Source of the DNA: Phytoseiulus persimilis
Lineage: Eukaryota > Arthropoda > Arachnida > Mesostigmata > Phytoseiidae
Assembly: GCA_037576195.1 (NCBI GenBank)
Contig: CM075101.1
Span: 27,962,001-28,026,000, forward strand
Length of the DNA: 64,000 nt
Reading direction: 5' to 3'
Shown here: in pieces, positions 45,794-59,793 of the stretch
How the letters are laid out: each line of letters starts with the position of its first letter
How positions within the stretch are numbered: position 1 is the first letter of the stretch
The notes under the pieces: model-generated
Seen by the model: only the letters and a program-made list of their open reading frames with translations
Database searches by the model: none
Told to the model about the DNA's origin: nothing
Position numbers and translations under genes: made by a program

Positions 45794-48700
45794 CTGTAAC
45801 CAACCAACATGGACGATTAGTTCGACGACAGCTAGGAAACGGAGATTTGAGCGGAACTCAATTTCGGGAAAGTTCCGGCGACCTCTGCACCCCACACGCG
45901 ACCGGCGCCCGCGGGGGGCTTGATTTCTGGAGCGGGGCTCTGAGAGCGGTAACAACTTACACGATGCTCAAGAATCGCCGAGCGGACTTCTGCTTCAGCT
46001 TGGCAACTAAGGAAATCGCTTGACGGTAGCGATCGGCGCGATGTCTAATCGGCTGAAACGCGGAACGTCATTGATGTATGACTGTGTGTTGCTCAGACGA
46101 ATGATAAGAGCTGAGTGGCCGAACCCCTCAGAGAGAGCGCGGATAAACTTCGTGGAGAGGGACCTGGCTGGGGGAGGGTGCTTGCGGAGTTACGCAATAG
46201 TTCCCCCGACGGGACCCCCCACTCCGAATTCCCTGCTCTCTTCTATCCTCGTACACCCCCAACTCTCGGCTAGCCAGAAACAGGAGAACGTCGACGATGA
46301 CGGCCACCATGAGGAAGGAGGAGGGTGACCAGGCCAGAGGAGGGCCTTTTGGGTGGGGTGATGCGAAAGCAGAAGATCCTCCCAGATTGTAACGGAGGAC
46401 CTCCCACGACCGACGTCCCCCTTTGCCCCGGAACGGGGGACCGCAAACGGGGTGACAAGTTCTGCAAGTTCGCTCGAGAGCTTCGCTTTGGCCTTCATAG
46501 CCTGTTGGAGAGTAGACAGTCGAGGTGGGGTGCCTGACGGAAGCGATGTTCGCGGTAGTCGCACAGCCGACGACAGCGGTCGCAACGGGCAGCGGTTTCC
46601 ATCGGAACTCGCCGTGACAGATAGGCAACATTCTGAGCCCCATACCAATGTTCAGATAACATCAGAACTCTAGCTCGGCAACATCGGACTGGACACAGAT
46701 AGCAGGTAGTTGAGATAGCGTTTAACTAACCCACCCACCTACCGACAAGCCGAGCTCGGTCACAGGGAACGCGAGCATTGACGGTAGCGTACAGGCCGAC
46801 TACTCGACTAACCAGAGCTTTGCCCGAGTGGGGCCTTCGCAAGTGATAAGCAGATTAGGCCTTGCTTTGAGCAGCAAACAGCTCGAGCAGCATTCTAGAA
46901 AACTATTCGTCTTTCTATGCTAAACCGTGTTTTTGCGCCGCTCTCAGTACCCTGCGATTTTGCTTGGAACTTAGCGCCGACCGAATTCCCTAGTTCAAGG
47001 ACAGATCCGATCCCCGGATAGGAATCCCTTCTGATTCCGTGAACGGTGAGTTAGGCATTGAGACTCGATCCTGAATGTCTATTGAACTGTCCCTCGAAGC
47101 CTAGGCTCATGGGCTTCCTCATTGCCGGACCTGAACTGTTCAGATGGGGAATGTTCCCCGGCTTTTCAATTCTACTGCTGGGATTCGCATATTCTCATTT
47201 TTTCTACTCTCCGAAGAAATCATCCTCGAGACCAGGTCGATGCCGTTGCAGCGAAGAAAGTGTCACGAAGCGGGGTGCCGATAGGGTCCGTCGATTGATC
47301 CTCTACCAATGTCATTCTGAGAGGAAATCACTGAAGCGGAAAACGGTCTCGCCGTAACACCGTTTCACTTCGACGCCGGGAAGTTCGGCCCCGAGCGCCG
47401 TAGCTGACCGCACAATGAGTCGCTTCTGAATTTGCTCTCTGCCTGCCCGGGCGCTGATTCGAGCTAACGTGACCTACAGGGTTTTGGGCTATGACTTGGT
47501 TAATCTCGGATACATAGAGTGGCAAAGCTGCCTTTCATGCGACGACTGGAAAGACGCTGGAGCACTAAAACTGATATATACAGCATAATCATTGTCCAAA
47601 ATAGATGCATCCGATCGAAACTCACCCAGTGCCCTCCGCGGTTCTGCACCTGGACAGAGGAAATATCGAAAGAACCGTCGGACCCCGTCAGCCATGTCCG
47701 CGGGGCGCAGCCTCTGCAACCCAGGGATCCAAAGCCGCCCCGTCAGGCCGGATCGTTCTGGCCAGAGTATTCGACCGACCCTCCTCCTCTGCTCTTGGGT
47801 ACAAACTAACACTAAGTATTCCAGTCGGCCCTCGCAAGGGTTTCGCAAGCGCCATCCCTTCCCCAATTCGGCTCGACGGGGGTTCGACGAGGGGAGCGCA
47901 ATTGCAACACTATGACCGGCATGGCCGGACTCGGGTTCGGTGGCCAGAACAGAGAGCGAAGGGTGCACTAGGAAGTAGCCTCTCAGAGACGAATCCATTT
48001 CTTTCGAGAATGGAAGGGGGGAGGGAGGGAAGGCGGAGAATAAGGCGGCGATGATCTTGTCCTAGAGCTTAGATCCAGGTGTGGTTTTCTGCCGAGGGTC
48101 GCGAGTATATTCTGATAATACTCTCAGAATTCTCTTTTGCGGAAGGTTCAGAATCAGTTCCATTCCCGAGTTCCTCGTTCAACTTACTTGTTCGAGACAG
48201 GAACGGCCAAGGGGATAGTTGTCGATGCCCGCCAACTTGACCCTCTGACTGTCAAGTTCCGTGAACGATTCTCAGGTGGGTTTTGTCGAGGAAGCAGCCA
48301 GCTCCGAGAAACACATCACAAGAAGCTCACAGATATTGTCATTTGACTGGTGGTTTCCTTCAACGGGGGACTATTATGGCAGCTCTGACGACGGCGATAG
48401 CGAACACAAATGCTGTTTTGAGAACAACTTATAAGAATGGTTGAAGCGAGTGTACTCATGGCACGGCTGCGGCCAACCAGAGCAACGTGCTCTAAACTCT
48501 CTGCTGCTTGGAGTACAACTGAGGCAAGAGACGGCTTGCGAGCCACCGTAGGAGAGCGCTCGTCGAGAGCGCCGACGTCGGGCCCTCTCCGACGCACGTG
48601 GCAGTTGCTGCTCTCCGCCACGAGAGCGGCTGCTTTGTCCTAGATTTGAGCAGGCAGGCAGGCAAGCAGGCCGACCGGCGGGCAGGAAGGCCGGCAAGCC

Positions 48701-51700
48701 GCTACCCTCCACGAGGGTACGACAGCAAGGGTAGCAGCACCGGCGGCCGCAGCCGCATTACCTGCAAGGAGCGAAGCCACGAGCGCTCCCTGCAAGGCCA
48801 TGCGCTCATTCAGAGTAGAGCCATGTGCCGCCTCTCCAAACAGTTGGAACGCCACGCTCAGTAGAGGATCTCAAGGCCACAGCAGTGCCCATCGATGACA
48901 TTGAGGAAGGCCGCCGCCGCCACGTCAAGTCATTGTCTCCTACGGCGGCCATTGAGCTCATCGTCATATCAGGAACAGTATCGTTATCGACATCCACCTC
49001 CGCGTCGCGATTTCCGTTCAGCGGCTGGCAAGCTCGCGAAACTCGCTGGAAACAGGAACGGCAGCCCGGTACCGCGCAAAGCGCAATCAGCTGACGTTAC
49101 TGGAATTCCACGCAAGGAAATATCATCTCGAGCTAGCAACACCAAGTAAATAGGAGCGATTTGTTGGAACAAGAGCCTGTCCGGCCGCTGCTGCTGCTAC
49201 TTCCACTGGATCTTCGAGTCGCAGGGCTATTCGATACCACATGAACGGCCAGTTCACGCAGCCGTTCTCGAATAACGCACATGTGACACAGGTATGATCG
49301 TCCGACCGGAATCGATATCGGAGGGACTTCAATGCCACGAATGTCATTCTATCCGCTGATGGCGTCCTGCGGCGGAGAGAAAGAAAACAAAGGAGCCAAT
49401 TTGACCAGCTGACATATTGCCGCCAGCGCTGGAATCGTTATGGGCAACAACTCTAAATGGGACAGGAACAGCACTGAGGGCAGCTCACTGGATCACCCAT
49501 GAGCGACTGACCAAACCGCAATGTCCCCGCGGTTTGGTCGGGATACTGTCGCCGTTCGCGGTCTAGCTGTGGTAGATGAAACGATTGTAACTATATGTGC
49601 TGCTGTTGAGAAAGCCTGCTCCACACTGAACACGTGCCACAAGTCGCAAGATCCTGTGAACTTTGACGTGGTCGGTCCAGAACAGCTGATTCCCGAATGC
49701 CGCCGAGGTTTCCCGGCTCTCCGCCGAGGGCGTTCCTGAGGCACGCGTGGCCGTCATGCGTATTCCTTCCGTAGGGTCGGGTGGCGCACGGATGATCTCT
49801 AAACTCAGCGGTAGCTCGCAAGGGAATCTCGACGTCAGACGGCAATGGACTCGACAGCGATTTTCGCAGAAGTCGGAGGATTCCACGGCCGCTCTCCGGT
49901 TGCCTGCTCGAGTCTCTGGAGTTCTGGGGCGTACCGTGTGTACTCGGGCTCCACGAACTGATGACGCCAGAGCGTTCAGCATCGATTCACGACGACCGGA
50001 GGAATCGACAGAAGATACGCCCTCCCGCTAGCCGAGAACACCCGCTAATGAATGGGTGGTACACTAGGGGGAAGCAGCCAATGTCTGAGAATTTTCGGAC
50101 CGCACTGTGAACAAACGGCAATTCCATCGACTATGCGTTGTTCTCTTCCGCGACGGAAGGAACACCTCTCCCTGCTTTCCCATGACCAAGAGGAATCTCA
50201 ACAGCCGAAGCCTGGATCGTTGTCAACGTCAATCCGAGGAGTTCAGGTTCCATGACTGTCCCCTGTGGGCTAAGCACCGATGTGCATGTATTCTCGTGTA
50301 TGCGTGACGTTCTCGAGCGACTGAAATGTGATTGCTGGCAGGAACTTGCGAAATTCAAGGTCTGGGATCTGAGGTTTGCGTTACGCGGAAGTTCGAACTG
50401 AATCGCGTCTCATCAGGCTGTGATCTCTTCGAGCGTGCGAGCCAAATGAGTGATTCAAGGGGGAAGTGTTTTTGAGCTCGTGACAGCAGAGCTCAGCCAA
50501 CATTTCCCCGTCCACGCGTGTCGTCGGACGAAATTTCAAACTCCCGTTCATTAGAATCGGCCATCCCACCCGGTCAGGGGAGCACAGTGCTGTTACGCAA
50601 GAAGGAAATGCTGCGGGTCCGGGCGATCCATTGCGTATTCGCCCGCTCTTTGTTCCAGGTGGAGGCTTTGTCGAGGATTTACAGCAGTGTCACACCAACG
50701 GCGCGGCGCAGCAGCAACGCAGTTCAACGATCCGCGGAGGATGCGAAGATGAACAAGAATTTTGACGGCCATCATTTGCGACCGAATAATCCTCGTCACA
50801 GTGATTCAAGACTTTATATGTCCACTAATCCTGGAACAAACTAATCAATCCTCACTGCAGTTCGCGTTGACGCCACTTGAGTGCACTGAGAATAGTGCAG
50901 TCAGACTCGTGAGGGGGGCATGCACCTTTGAGCGAAAAATCAGAGACGCCATTGACCGGATTAATAATGGCTGTCTAGGATCTTTTCAAGACATTTTGGA
51001 ATTCGAGACTCTCCTTCTCAGGTCTGCTCACTTGCCGGTCGGCCGGCCGGCCAGGAATCCTCCGCCGTCACAAAGAGTTTTTCCCGTCACAAAATAGTCT
51101 GGGTTCACAATGGTTCGATGAATGGAGGAATGAATGAATGGAAACGGTTGAAGGAAAGCCGAAAGCCTCCGTTAACTGCACCATTGACGGATCAGTAAGA
51201 ATCACAGAATGGGTTCTCTTGTCAGTTGGAGCATGCATAGTCGTCCCAGTAGTGGTTAATGTCATGGCACTGCTGGATTTGAGGGAAATAACGTTTCCAG
51301 TCGGCTTCTAGAACTCACTTGGGCCAGCCTTGCCGCCAGTCGACTTCAACAACTGGCACGAAGTCTCACAATCAGTGAGCACGCTCAGCAGTTAACTGCA
51401 TTCGTAGCTTTCTACATATGATTCTGCGGATCAAGCAGTCAACCGATATCAGGCAGCTCAGATGTCCTCTCGAATTCTCACTGATGCCGTTCGACGTAAG
51501 CCGCGATCCAAGTCGCTGAGTCGACTGCCGCCCATAATGCACATGATCCCTCAAGACTTTCTCTCGAGATTTCCACGACTAGGAACGATTAACAGGAGGT
51601 GGTCGCGCCAGCTTCTGAGCTGGTCCAAGGAGGGTAGGCGTCGGAAAAAAAGAGCGCACGTTCAGAAGGAGAACGAGGAGGCGCAGCGGCGCAAGAAGAA

Positions 51701-54700
51701 GCGGCACTTATATCAGAACGGCCGGTTACAAGCAGGAGACGGCCATATTCGATCATTTTGTTTGGCGGAATATCCCGAGAAGACATTTGAGACGGACTAT
51801 GTTCCTCGCCATGACCTGTGCGCATTCGAAATAAAAAGCATTTGATTGCGAGACACGCCATCGGTTGCTTCCTCGCCATGGGCCGTGTTCTCAATACAAT
51901 CACAACCACCGCCACATCGTGTGAACACATTGCATAAATCCAACGACTGGACTTCGGAGCAAACACGGCCGCTCCTATGCTGCCCAGGATTCAAATCTGA
52001 TTCAAATCAGAAGACGATGTGCCAAAAGTGAGCATAGACACATACCAGACGCCAACTTCCACAGCAAGATGGCCGGCCCGTCACCGACCAGGCCTGCACG
52101 TAGTTCTCTCGGCGCGTCCGGAGCCCTGGCCGACAAAGTTGGAGTTTCTGCGTTTCCCACCGCGTCTACACCTCGGAGTTTTCCACGATATGGTGCAGAG
52201 CCACAAACATCGGTTTTCTGTCACAGGTTGAGCTCGACTTCTCGTCACCGAAATCATCGTCTTCGGCCTAATGTTACGGAAAATTCACAGGATTCACGCG
52301 TTCGAGCTCGTCGCCAATCGGAGTCAACTCATCGCTCCCCACCGAACGGGAGCGGAATCAGAAAATCGAAACCGAGGAACTGATTACGTCGACTTTCGGT
52401 GTATGTCATCATGTAATGGACTAACGAGCCGAAGGATGAGTCCGCCTGGTCGAAGACGTCCCATCGAGTTGGAGAGTTGCTTTCCGCTCTCGGAAACCGT
52501 CCACGATGCACGGAAAGATTCGACAACGATAAACTCTTCTCGCTTGGCATCATACCAAGCCACCGTCTGATAGTTCCCATAGTTTGGCGCCTTAGATACT
52601 GGCTTTTCCTCAACTGATGACGCTTCCGAGCTCCCAGGTTAACATCCTAGAACGGCGAGTAGCCGTGCCGATTGACAATCGTGCCCAGCGACACAGAGAT
52701 CATGCATGACTCCATACAGCTGATGAAACCTTTACAGGTTCTGAAACCTCCGAACTGAACTCACGGACTCTAAAACTACCATCGATCAGGAAGTTCAAGT
52801 CCAGGAATTGCTCAACCGATCGCCGCATTCCTTGTAACCACCTCGCATGGCCTTCCCAGCGAGACCGGATCCTTGAAGCTCAGCTCCGGCGCCCACGTGC
52901 TCCGCCGGAGAGCGAAATACACCAAATTATCCTTCTCGCTCCTTCCACGTGAGCATGCGCCTCAACGGCTGGTCCCAAGTATCGATGTGGTTGACGAGCC
53001 AGGACCAGCGATGAATCCAGAGTCGTCGCGGCTTTGATTATCCGGTCGCAGACACTCTATTCGACCGCTGTTCCGAGCTCTCGAGCAAGGCGGGCGTTCG
53101 GAAACCGCAAGGTAAGCTGGCACGAAGTTGGGTGCGATTTGTGTCTTGGGTGCAGCTCGTAATACCCGTCCAGGAAACAGGAAATGCTGGTGAATGGCGC
53201 GCAATTATCCATCTATCTCCTGGACTGAGAACACCAGCTACGGGAACTTGCTAGGAGAACTACGATGCACAATCGACTGATCGATGATATTACTGAAGTC
53301 ACGGTCCTTGTCATCCACTTCCCATGGTACGCCAGGCTAAAGGAAAAGTCGCTTTGTTTTCCTCAACCGGCACCAGCGGAAGGCGAAGAGCAGGTGGCCG
53401 TTACCGAAGTCACAACTCGGTGATCGGGGCCTGATGCGCACTGTTCCCGACAGTCCTGGTTTTGAGGAACCCAAGTCGCAAGGGAACCCTCGATCGCGAT
53501 TCATAGGTAGAGATGACAGAGCTAGCCAGCTGCGGTTGGAGTACCCGCAGACCGTTCCCAGCGGTCTCCGCCTCCCTATCTCATCAGAGCCGCAGGTATT
53601 TCTCGAGTTTCAACCTGCAACTTGCCTAGTCAGACACGAGGTCGTGTCTATCGAGGAACACAGGGAACTTCCTGTCTCGCTTCTCTTGTTTGTCAACCGA
53701 TTCATGGGTAGTAGACAAACTCCACGCGGGCTCGAAGATTGTTGCGTCAAAAAAGTTTTCGTCATGTGTGAACTTGTCGAGTTTCCCTTCCCAATTACGT
53801 GCTCCCTCTTCCCTGCCAAACCGAAACACGCTCCCACTCAACCGCGCAGGCATCCACCTCTACATTCCCCCGAACGGAATATTTTTCTATTCTACATCGC
53901 CGAAGTATCGTTAACTAGTTCTATATCAGCGGTAACAGTGAACCACCTCGCTGCTGATCCAAAATCGGAAGCAGAGCTGGAAGTCAGCTTCTCTTTCAAA
54001 ACCCGTTGGCTGTCGCAGTCTTCCGAAAAGAGAAAGGATGCCAGAAAGTAGAAGAAATCGGTCCGCTTGGCACGTACCTAGGCGCTGCTCGAACGCATTG
54101 TTCCTTGGTTTGGAGAGTTTGAATCTTGATGTCATCTTTCCGCCGGATCCATGTGATACGGCCTCTCCTGAGGTAGCTGGTCGAAGATAGTTGAGAATTC
54201 CGCCACGATCCACACTGCACGAGGCCACCTGCACCGGAGTGCACACGGTCCGGTCAATCAATCCATCAAGTAACCGAATAACCAACTAGCTAACCAGTCG
54301 GACTGCGTGCCGCCGCACCGGCGAATAACAGAAGAAACAACTGCACACCACGCACAGCACCTCGTGAGTCTCCTCCGTGAGCGCTTCGGATTTTGGCGAC
54401 TGGTTAGCTGCCGTCAAGGATGTTACCGCGCCGGTGATGCCGCTCGCTAGTTCAACTACGTTAGCTTCCCTCGCCCTAGGCCACTACCACCACCACCGCC
54501 GCCGCAGCGGCCACTTCTGCTGCTGGAGAGAAGAACATTGGAACGAAATTGCCATTTGTTAACACAAGACCGTACCGAAGCCCTCCGCGTGGGGCAAAGC
54601 AGAGGGAACTCCGCTGAGTAACCGAGGAGCACCGGAACGATGGAGCGGCTCGTTCCTCCCAGCGCCGCGGCATCTGCTCCTCACACCCGGCTCGAAGGGT

Positions 54701-57700
54701 TCGGGTTCCGAGGGAAGGTCGAGTCACATATTTTCACTTTCGTTCCGAGTATTTTATTCGGAATTCGATGACTCGTTCGGTGACTAGAGGAGCTTTGTTT
54801 CTCCGAGGACAGGGCTTGCGACTGACCACCGGGGTGCGCTTCGAACTCTGCGGCTCTCGTGCATTTTTGAACTCCTGATCGCTTCTTGAGTCGGAGCCCG
54901 TGGTTGCGAGACGAACTTAACAAAAGAGTACGATTTCGAAACCTTGCTGATAGGTTACGTATACCTTGTTGACCGACAACGACTGCTCGATAACCTTCAG
55001 CGTTCCGCCTGAGATCAGCTCATCGAACCAGCGAGTGGATTCACTGTGGGCACAGTAGAGCAACTGCTCTTATACCGAAATTCATAACTGTTCACCGTTC
55101 GAGCTCACTGCGTCTTGTCGGTCAGCACCGCGTATCACTTTCTGGGACACAATGGGTATCTGTCGATGTCGAGAGACTGTTGCGAAATGCATTTTCCGGG
55201 TGGACAAAGACTGCATCCTGTCCTCTCAACTTGCAGTAGATCTCCAACCGAGCTCACTCTAAGCCGTCGGCTCTCGAATCACGCGACCGAAACCGTCGAA
55301 CAGTGTAGGCTGAGACCTACGGGTGAACACTGTGGACGAGAAGCGAACGATATTTAGCTCAAGTTCATCAATATTTCCTCGAGCTGAACCTAGTCTCGAC
55401 TCGCCGAACGTCGCCGTACACGAGGGTATTCGAGCGCTGATTAAAAGGCGATTTTTCGTCGAGCCATAGTCTTCTTCCAGGCGCGTCTATGCGTGAGAAT
55501 CGGTTATCGAAACTGATATTGGATGCCACCGCCGCAACAACAATAACAACAACGACCAGGAGGACGACGCGACGTCGACAAGGAAGACGGTGGCGACGTT
55601 AGCTGGTCGAGTGTTCGTTTGCTGGCTGTTGGATGAGTTCAACAACATTCTAGTTGTAAGCCGATTCCTTGGCGAAACGTTTCAGAGATGTCATTAGACC
55701 TCACAAAACTTACTGGCGGAATTTCTTCTGCCAGCTTTCCCTGCTTTGCTGATTATATTGCCAAGGTTACAGGACAGTGAACCCGCAGATGCGGTGGCGG
55801 CGGCGGTAGCGGCGGACAAACAGTACACCAGAATACTATCACCACCACGGGCCAGCAGCACGTTCATATTTCGTTCGTTCGGCCGCGGAGTCACTGAGCC
55901 CGCCGCCCCGTTTATTTGGTCGCTCACGATAGAGCGAGGCACCCGTTCGAGCCAATCGAAGCAGGCAGCATCGAAATTCCATCTGGTGCCGCATGGATCT
56001 CAACAGTAGTCAGGCACTTCGGTTACCGTGGATAACGGCGAGAAACTAAAAGCCCAAAAATGATACTTCCTCCCGATTTCCAGCGCGCATCCGACGGCGC
56101 CGTTTTTCCCTTCTCAAGTTGAGAAAGTTTTCCTCGCATAGAATAATTACGGGAAGCCGCGGTGGAGAACCCCTATGACGAGCGACAAAGATGAGTAGTG
56201 CAGGGGTCCCGAAGATGTCACTAGTAGTTCAATTGTCGTTAGGTGAGGGAAGAGTCGTATTTTACAGGCGAGGAATTCCACAGCGCGCACGAGTCTCTTC
56301 CTTCATCCCATTCTTACCGTTGCACTGTTGCGTCTACTCGAATCGACGTGACGCGAGTGAGATTTCAGTCGTTGTTGGCGTCGTCGTCGCCATCGCCGTC
56401 TTCAATTTTTCTCTACCAGACACATAATCATCAGCGGCAGCAGCGGTGGCAACTGCAGATCTTTTGGAAATGTTTTTTCTTCTCCTTCCCGCGAAAGGGA
56501 GCAACCTAGGAGTTTGCTGAGCGGAGAGGAAACTAGACGACATGATCTCGAGGCCGACTCTGCTATTCGGAACGATGGTCAAGTGATGCGGTGCGTCTGC
56601 CAGGAGATTCCTGAATTCGATACTTCGATCGATACTTCGACTCCGTTTCCTTCTGAGCTCACCATGGACCTCAGACTGCGCTCACAGAGTCTGATTGCTG
56701 AGCCTTCGGGCCTTGTATGGGACTAGGTCTCTCGCTTGATGCGAGACCTTCAACGAAGACCTCGTGCCGTTGGCGCCGCCGATTCGACTGACCGAAGGTC
56801 CGTCAGTGTTGCGATTTCAGGTCGAGTCAGATGCTTCCGGCTTGCATGATGATCATTGCGCCCAGATCAATTGGCAGCACTGAACGCTATCGATCATACT
56901 ACGGCCAGATTGGATTCGTGATTAATTTTCGGAAATTTCCAATCGAGAGAAAAATAATTTCCAGCCGGATCAGTTGGACTGAACCAGTGAAATCCGAGTT
57001 GAGGGCATTCCCCTTTTCAGTGTGCGAGCGAACAAGAGTGAACGTGTGTTAGTTGTGTCGCTCTGGAAGGGGGGAAGGACGGAGAAACGATCGAACGAGC
57101 GAGCGAGTCCGCTCGCGCGCGCGTTTGCGATAGTGGTCAGATTTTTCTTGCAACCTCATAGTAACCAGTTCTGGCACTGACTTCTGAAACGACCCGCTTC
57201 TCTAGTGTTGGTGGTGGTGGCTGCATCATCATCAACGTGCCGGCATCATTCCGCCGACCCACGAAATGGCCAACGATCGTTCAGTATACTTCAAACCGCA
57301 ACTACTAAACAACGTCGACGACACACTCTCAACCAAGAAACACCATTACGCCGTTTCCATTGCTAGAGAAGTTTTTCACATCGAACATCGCGCCAACAGC
57401 CGTAGAGTTCAGATGGGTTCGCTGAAACTTCTGTCTGCTGGCTTCTCGAGCGATGGAGACCTTTTTCAGACCACGATTATTACTATTATTTATTTTCTGA
57501 ATTCACTGGTTGAATCCCGTCTCGTACTTCCCTGCACCGCCCGCGCTTCTTCCCTGATTTCGAATCCACGGGGTTGAATGGAAGAATGATTCTCGGCTAG
57601 AAGCATAGGGAACAAGTCCCGTTCGACGAGCAGATAAGACACGGAATGATGGATAGAAGTTGCGCGCTGACGACGTCTATCGATCAGGCAGCGGAACTTT

Positions 57701-59681
57701 CAAGAATTCCTTCTCGGAATTTTGTCGCGTCCGATGATCCTCTCCGAGCGACGACGGTTCGAGCTGTTGGACGTCGTTGACAAAGACTTTGTTATTCTGT
57801 GATGTTGTATGCATGTGTTGATGCCTGCGTCAGGTCGGGGAGTTGGGTTTCCAACCGGCCACTCGGTTCGCTCGCTAGCTAGTCTGTTGGCTCCGCGTGA
57901 GCAAACCACCAACGCCAACCAACTATATTTATAGAGCCACAAGAACACTGGAATTGCGCCTGCGTTGTTGTCGTCGGCGTCGTCGACGTCTGGAGAAGGA
58001 GGCGCCCGCTAGACTGCTGACTGACTGCGACTGAGCAGCTAGGTTCATGTTTGCTTCGTACTTTAGCTCGCCGGGCCGTCCCTCCGCCGTTTGGTTATGC
58101 AGAACGCCCGCTTCGGTGGTCCATCGGTCGCCGAACATTCTCCAGCCCCAAGCGAGCGAGCGAACCAGGCAGATAGTTGTTCGTTCCCCAGAGTAACTCG
58201 TTCGCTCTGAGCAGCTTCGTCTGTCCAAACCGGCGCCAAAAGCAGTAACCGACTCGACCTTGACAATTCTGGGTTTGATTTTCACTGCTGTCTAGTTCGT
58301 TCATTCGCTCGGCTCAGTTTGTCCGTCCGTTTGTCGGCTCGGCTCGTCGATCGGTCTGTAAGTCTGCCTCTCGGTTTGCTGCCTGGACGGTTGGCCAACC
58401 GCTTGGCTGTGGCTATATCTCGTTCGACTGTTCAACTGAGTTCCACCACCAAACAGCTCTAACAACCATCTGGATTTCTGGCTCTCACAAATTTTTCTCA
58501 CGACCGAAGTGCACTCATCGCGTCTCGGAAGCGCCGAAATATCCTCCTGCGCATATTCCCTGTTTCCGGTCCGCAGGTTCGTGAGCTGAAAGTTTCCCAG
58601 GAGTTCGAGAGCCCGCATGAAGCTCCCGGAGTTGGACACTGCGGCTGACCGCCAACAACCGGTGCGAGCGCGCTCCGTGACCACGCCAAGCGGGATTCCG
58701 AACCGTCCCAGGCGGAGGTTGCTCGAGAGCTGGATGAGAGTCCGAGGAGCGTGAGGAGGGAACTCAGAGGTCTCGTCAATCTTCGTCAACATCGAGCTGC
58801 CGCCAATGAACAGGAACGGCTGACTTTATCGAAAACATAATTGAAGCTTCTCAAACACGGTCGGCACGGGCGATTCCTTCGGACCGATTGTAGGAAATCG
58901 ACTTGGAACATTCCGTCTGTGAACAGACAAAACGATCGATTGCTTGCTCGCAGAAGCCATTGGCAACCGCCGCAGATCCGGCCGGTCGTCATGGATCGGG
59001 CTGGAATCACTGTCTTCGATGAAACTCTATTGGTTCCCATTGAGCGACCTGAAACCTTGCCGACTGGAACGACCGAAAGCTAAGATCCTGGAGAGCGTGG
59101 TTGTTCTTTGGGCGCGGAATCAGCATCCCGACAGGGATCGGATGTCCCAACAAGACTAAAGAGCCGCCCCAGATTCTACCGTCTGGTGCTCAGAGCCTTC
59201 ACCGGCATTCGAACGACTGACATTCGTGGCCCCGCGGAATCCAGGTTTCAACTGTATGGATTGCGACGTTTGCGAAGTTCTGTAAATCAAGCCCCGAGGA
59301 GGGTGGGAAACTGCACTCATCCAAAGATGGCTGGGAATCGGTCACAATAGATTCACATGAAGTTTATTACGTCTAATCTCGGAGACCACAGAAGTCTCTG
59401 CTACTATATGAAATTCTCAGAATCTCGTCGACGCCTCGTTCAATCGGATTTCGCGGACGGCTCAGATGCCGAAGTCGAGGTTTTTGTGGCCTTTTTCATA
59501 TTCTGCCCTTTATAATTTCTTTCGAGTAACATGAAGTCGCATTCAGTCCCAGCTGTTGGGAATCGGAGAGCAACCTGAGAGCGTTGCAAGATCGGATACC
59601 GAAGTTGAGCCGTCCGGAATCGAGCCTCTCGAGGAAGGAAGCGTTCTTCGACGGTGTATTTTTGTATACGTATATACAGCT
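45794..59681. other. Long region without a supported gene
   Basis: I read both strands and found no exon with a known domain and no phase-consistent splice chain. Open frames of 100-205 codons occur (for example 46128-46643 minus, 47489-47998 minus, 53434-54051 plus, 58301-58792 minus) but have unremarkable Arg/Ser/Pro-rich content expected by chance in GC-rich DNA. 5' exons, UTR and promoter of the minus-strand FAR1-like gene are likely to lie here. One ATG-led frame at 58304 (minus) beginning MNELDSSENQ and one at 58792 beginning MLTKIDETSEF are possible first exons but unproven. Confidence 0.45.
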
Positions 59682-59687
59682 TTTATT
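59682..59687 (-). terminator. Poly(A) signal of pinin
   Basis: On the minus strand the sequence reads CTAATAAAAG, with AATAAA about 110 bases beyond the TAG stop at 59794. Distance and strand fit the pinin transcript. Confidence 0.7.
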
Positions 59688-59793
59688 AGAGTCATCGCCT
59701 CAAGGGCCTCTCTTGTTCTCCACCGACCCAAACCACACATTCCACAAGTTCTTCTTCTTGGTATATTCCTTAAGACAGCAACTCCATTCCGCT

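Noticed and set aside
53434..54051. 205-codon plus-strand ORF
   Set aside because: It starts at an ATG but shows no domain, no flanking splice signals that build a gene and no nearby poly(A) signal. Its length is within chance expectation for the whole window.
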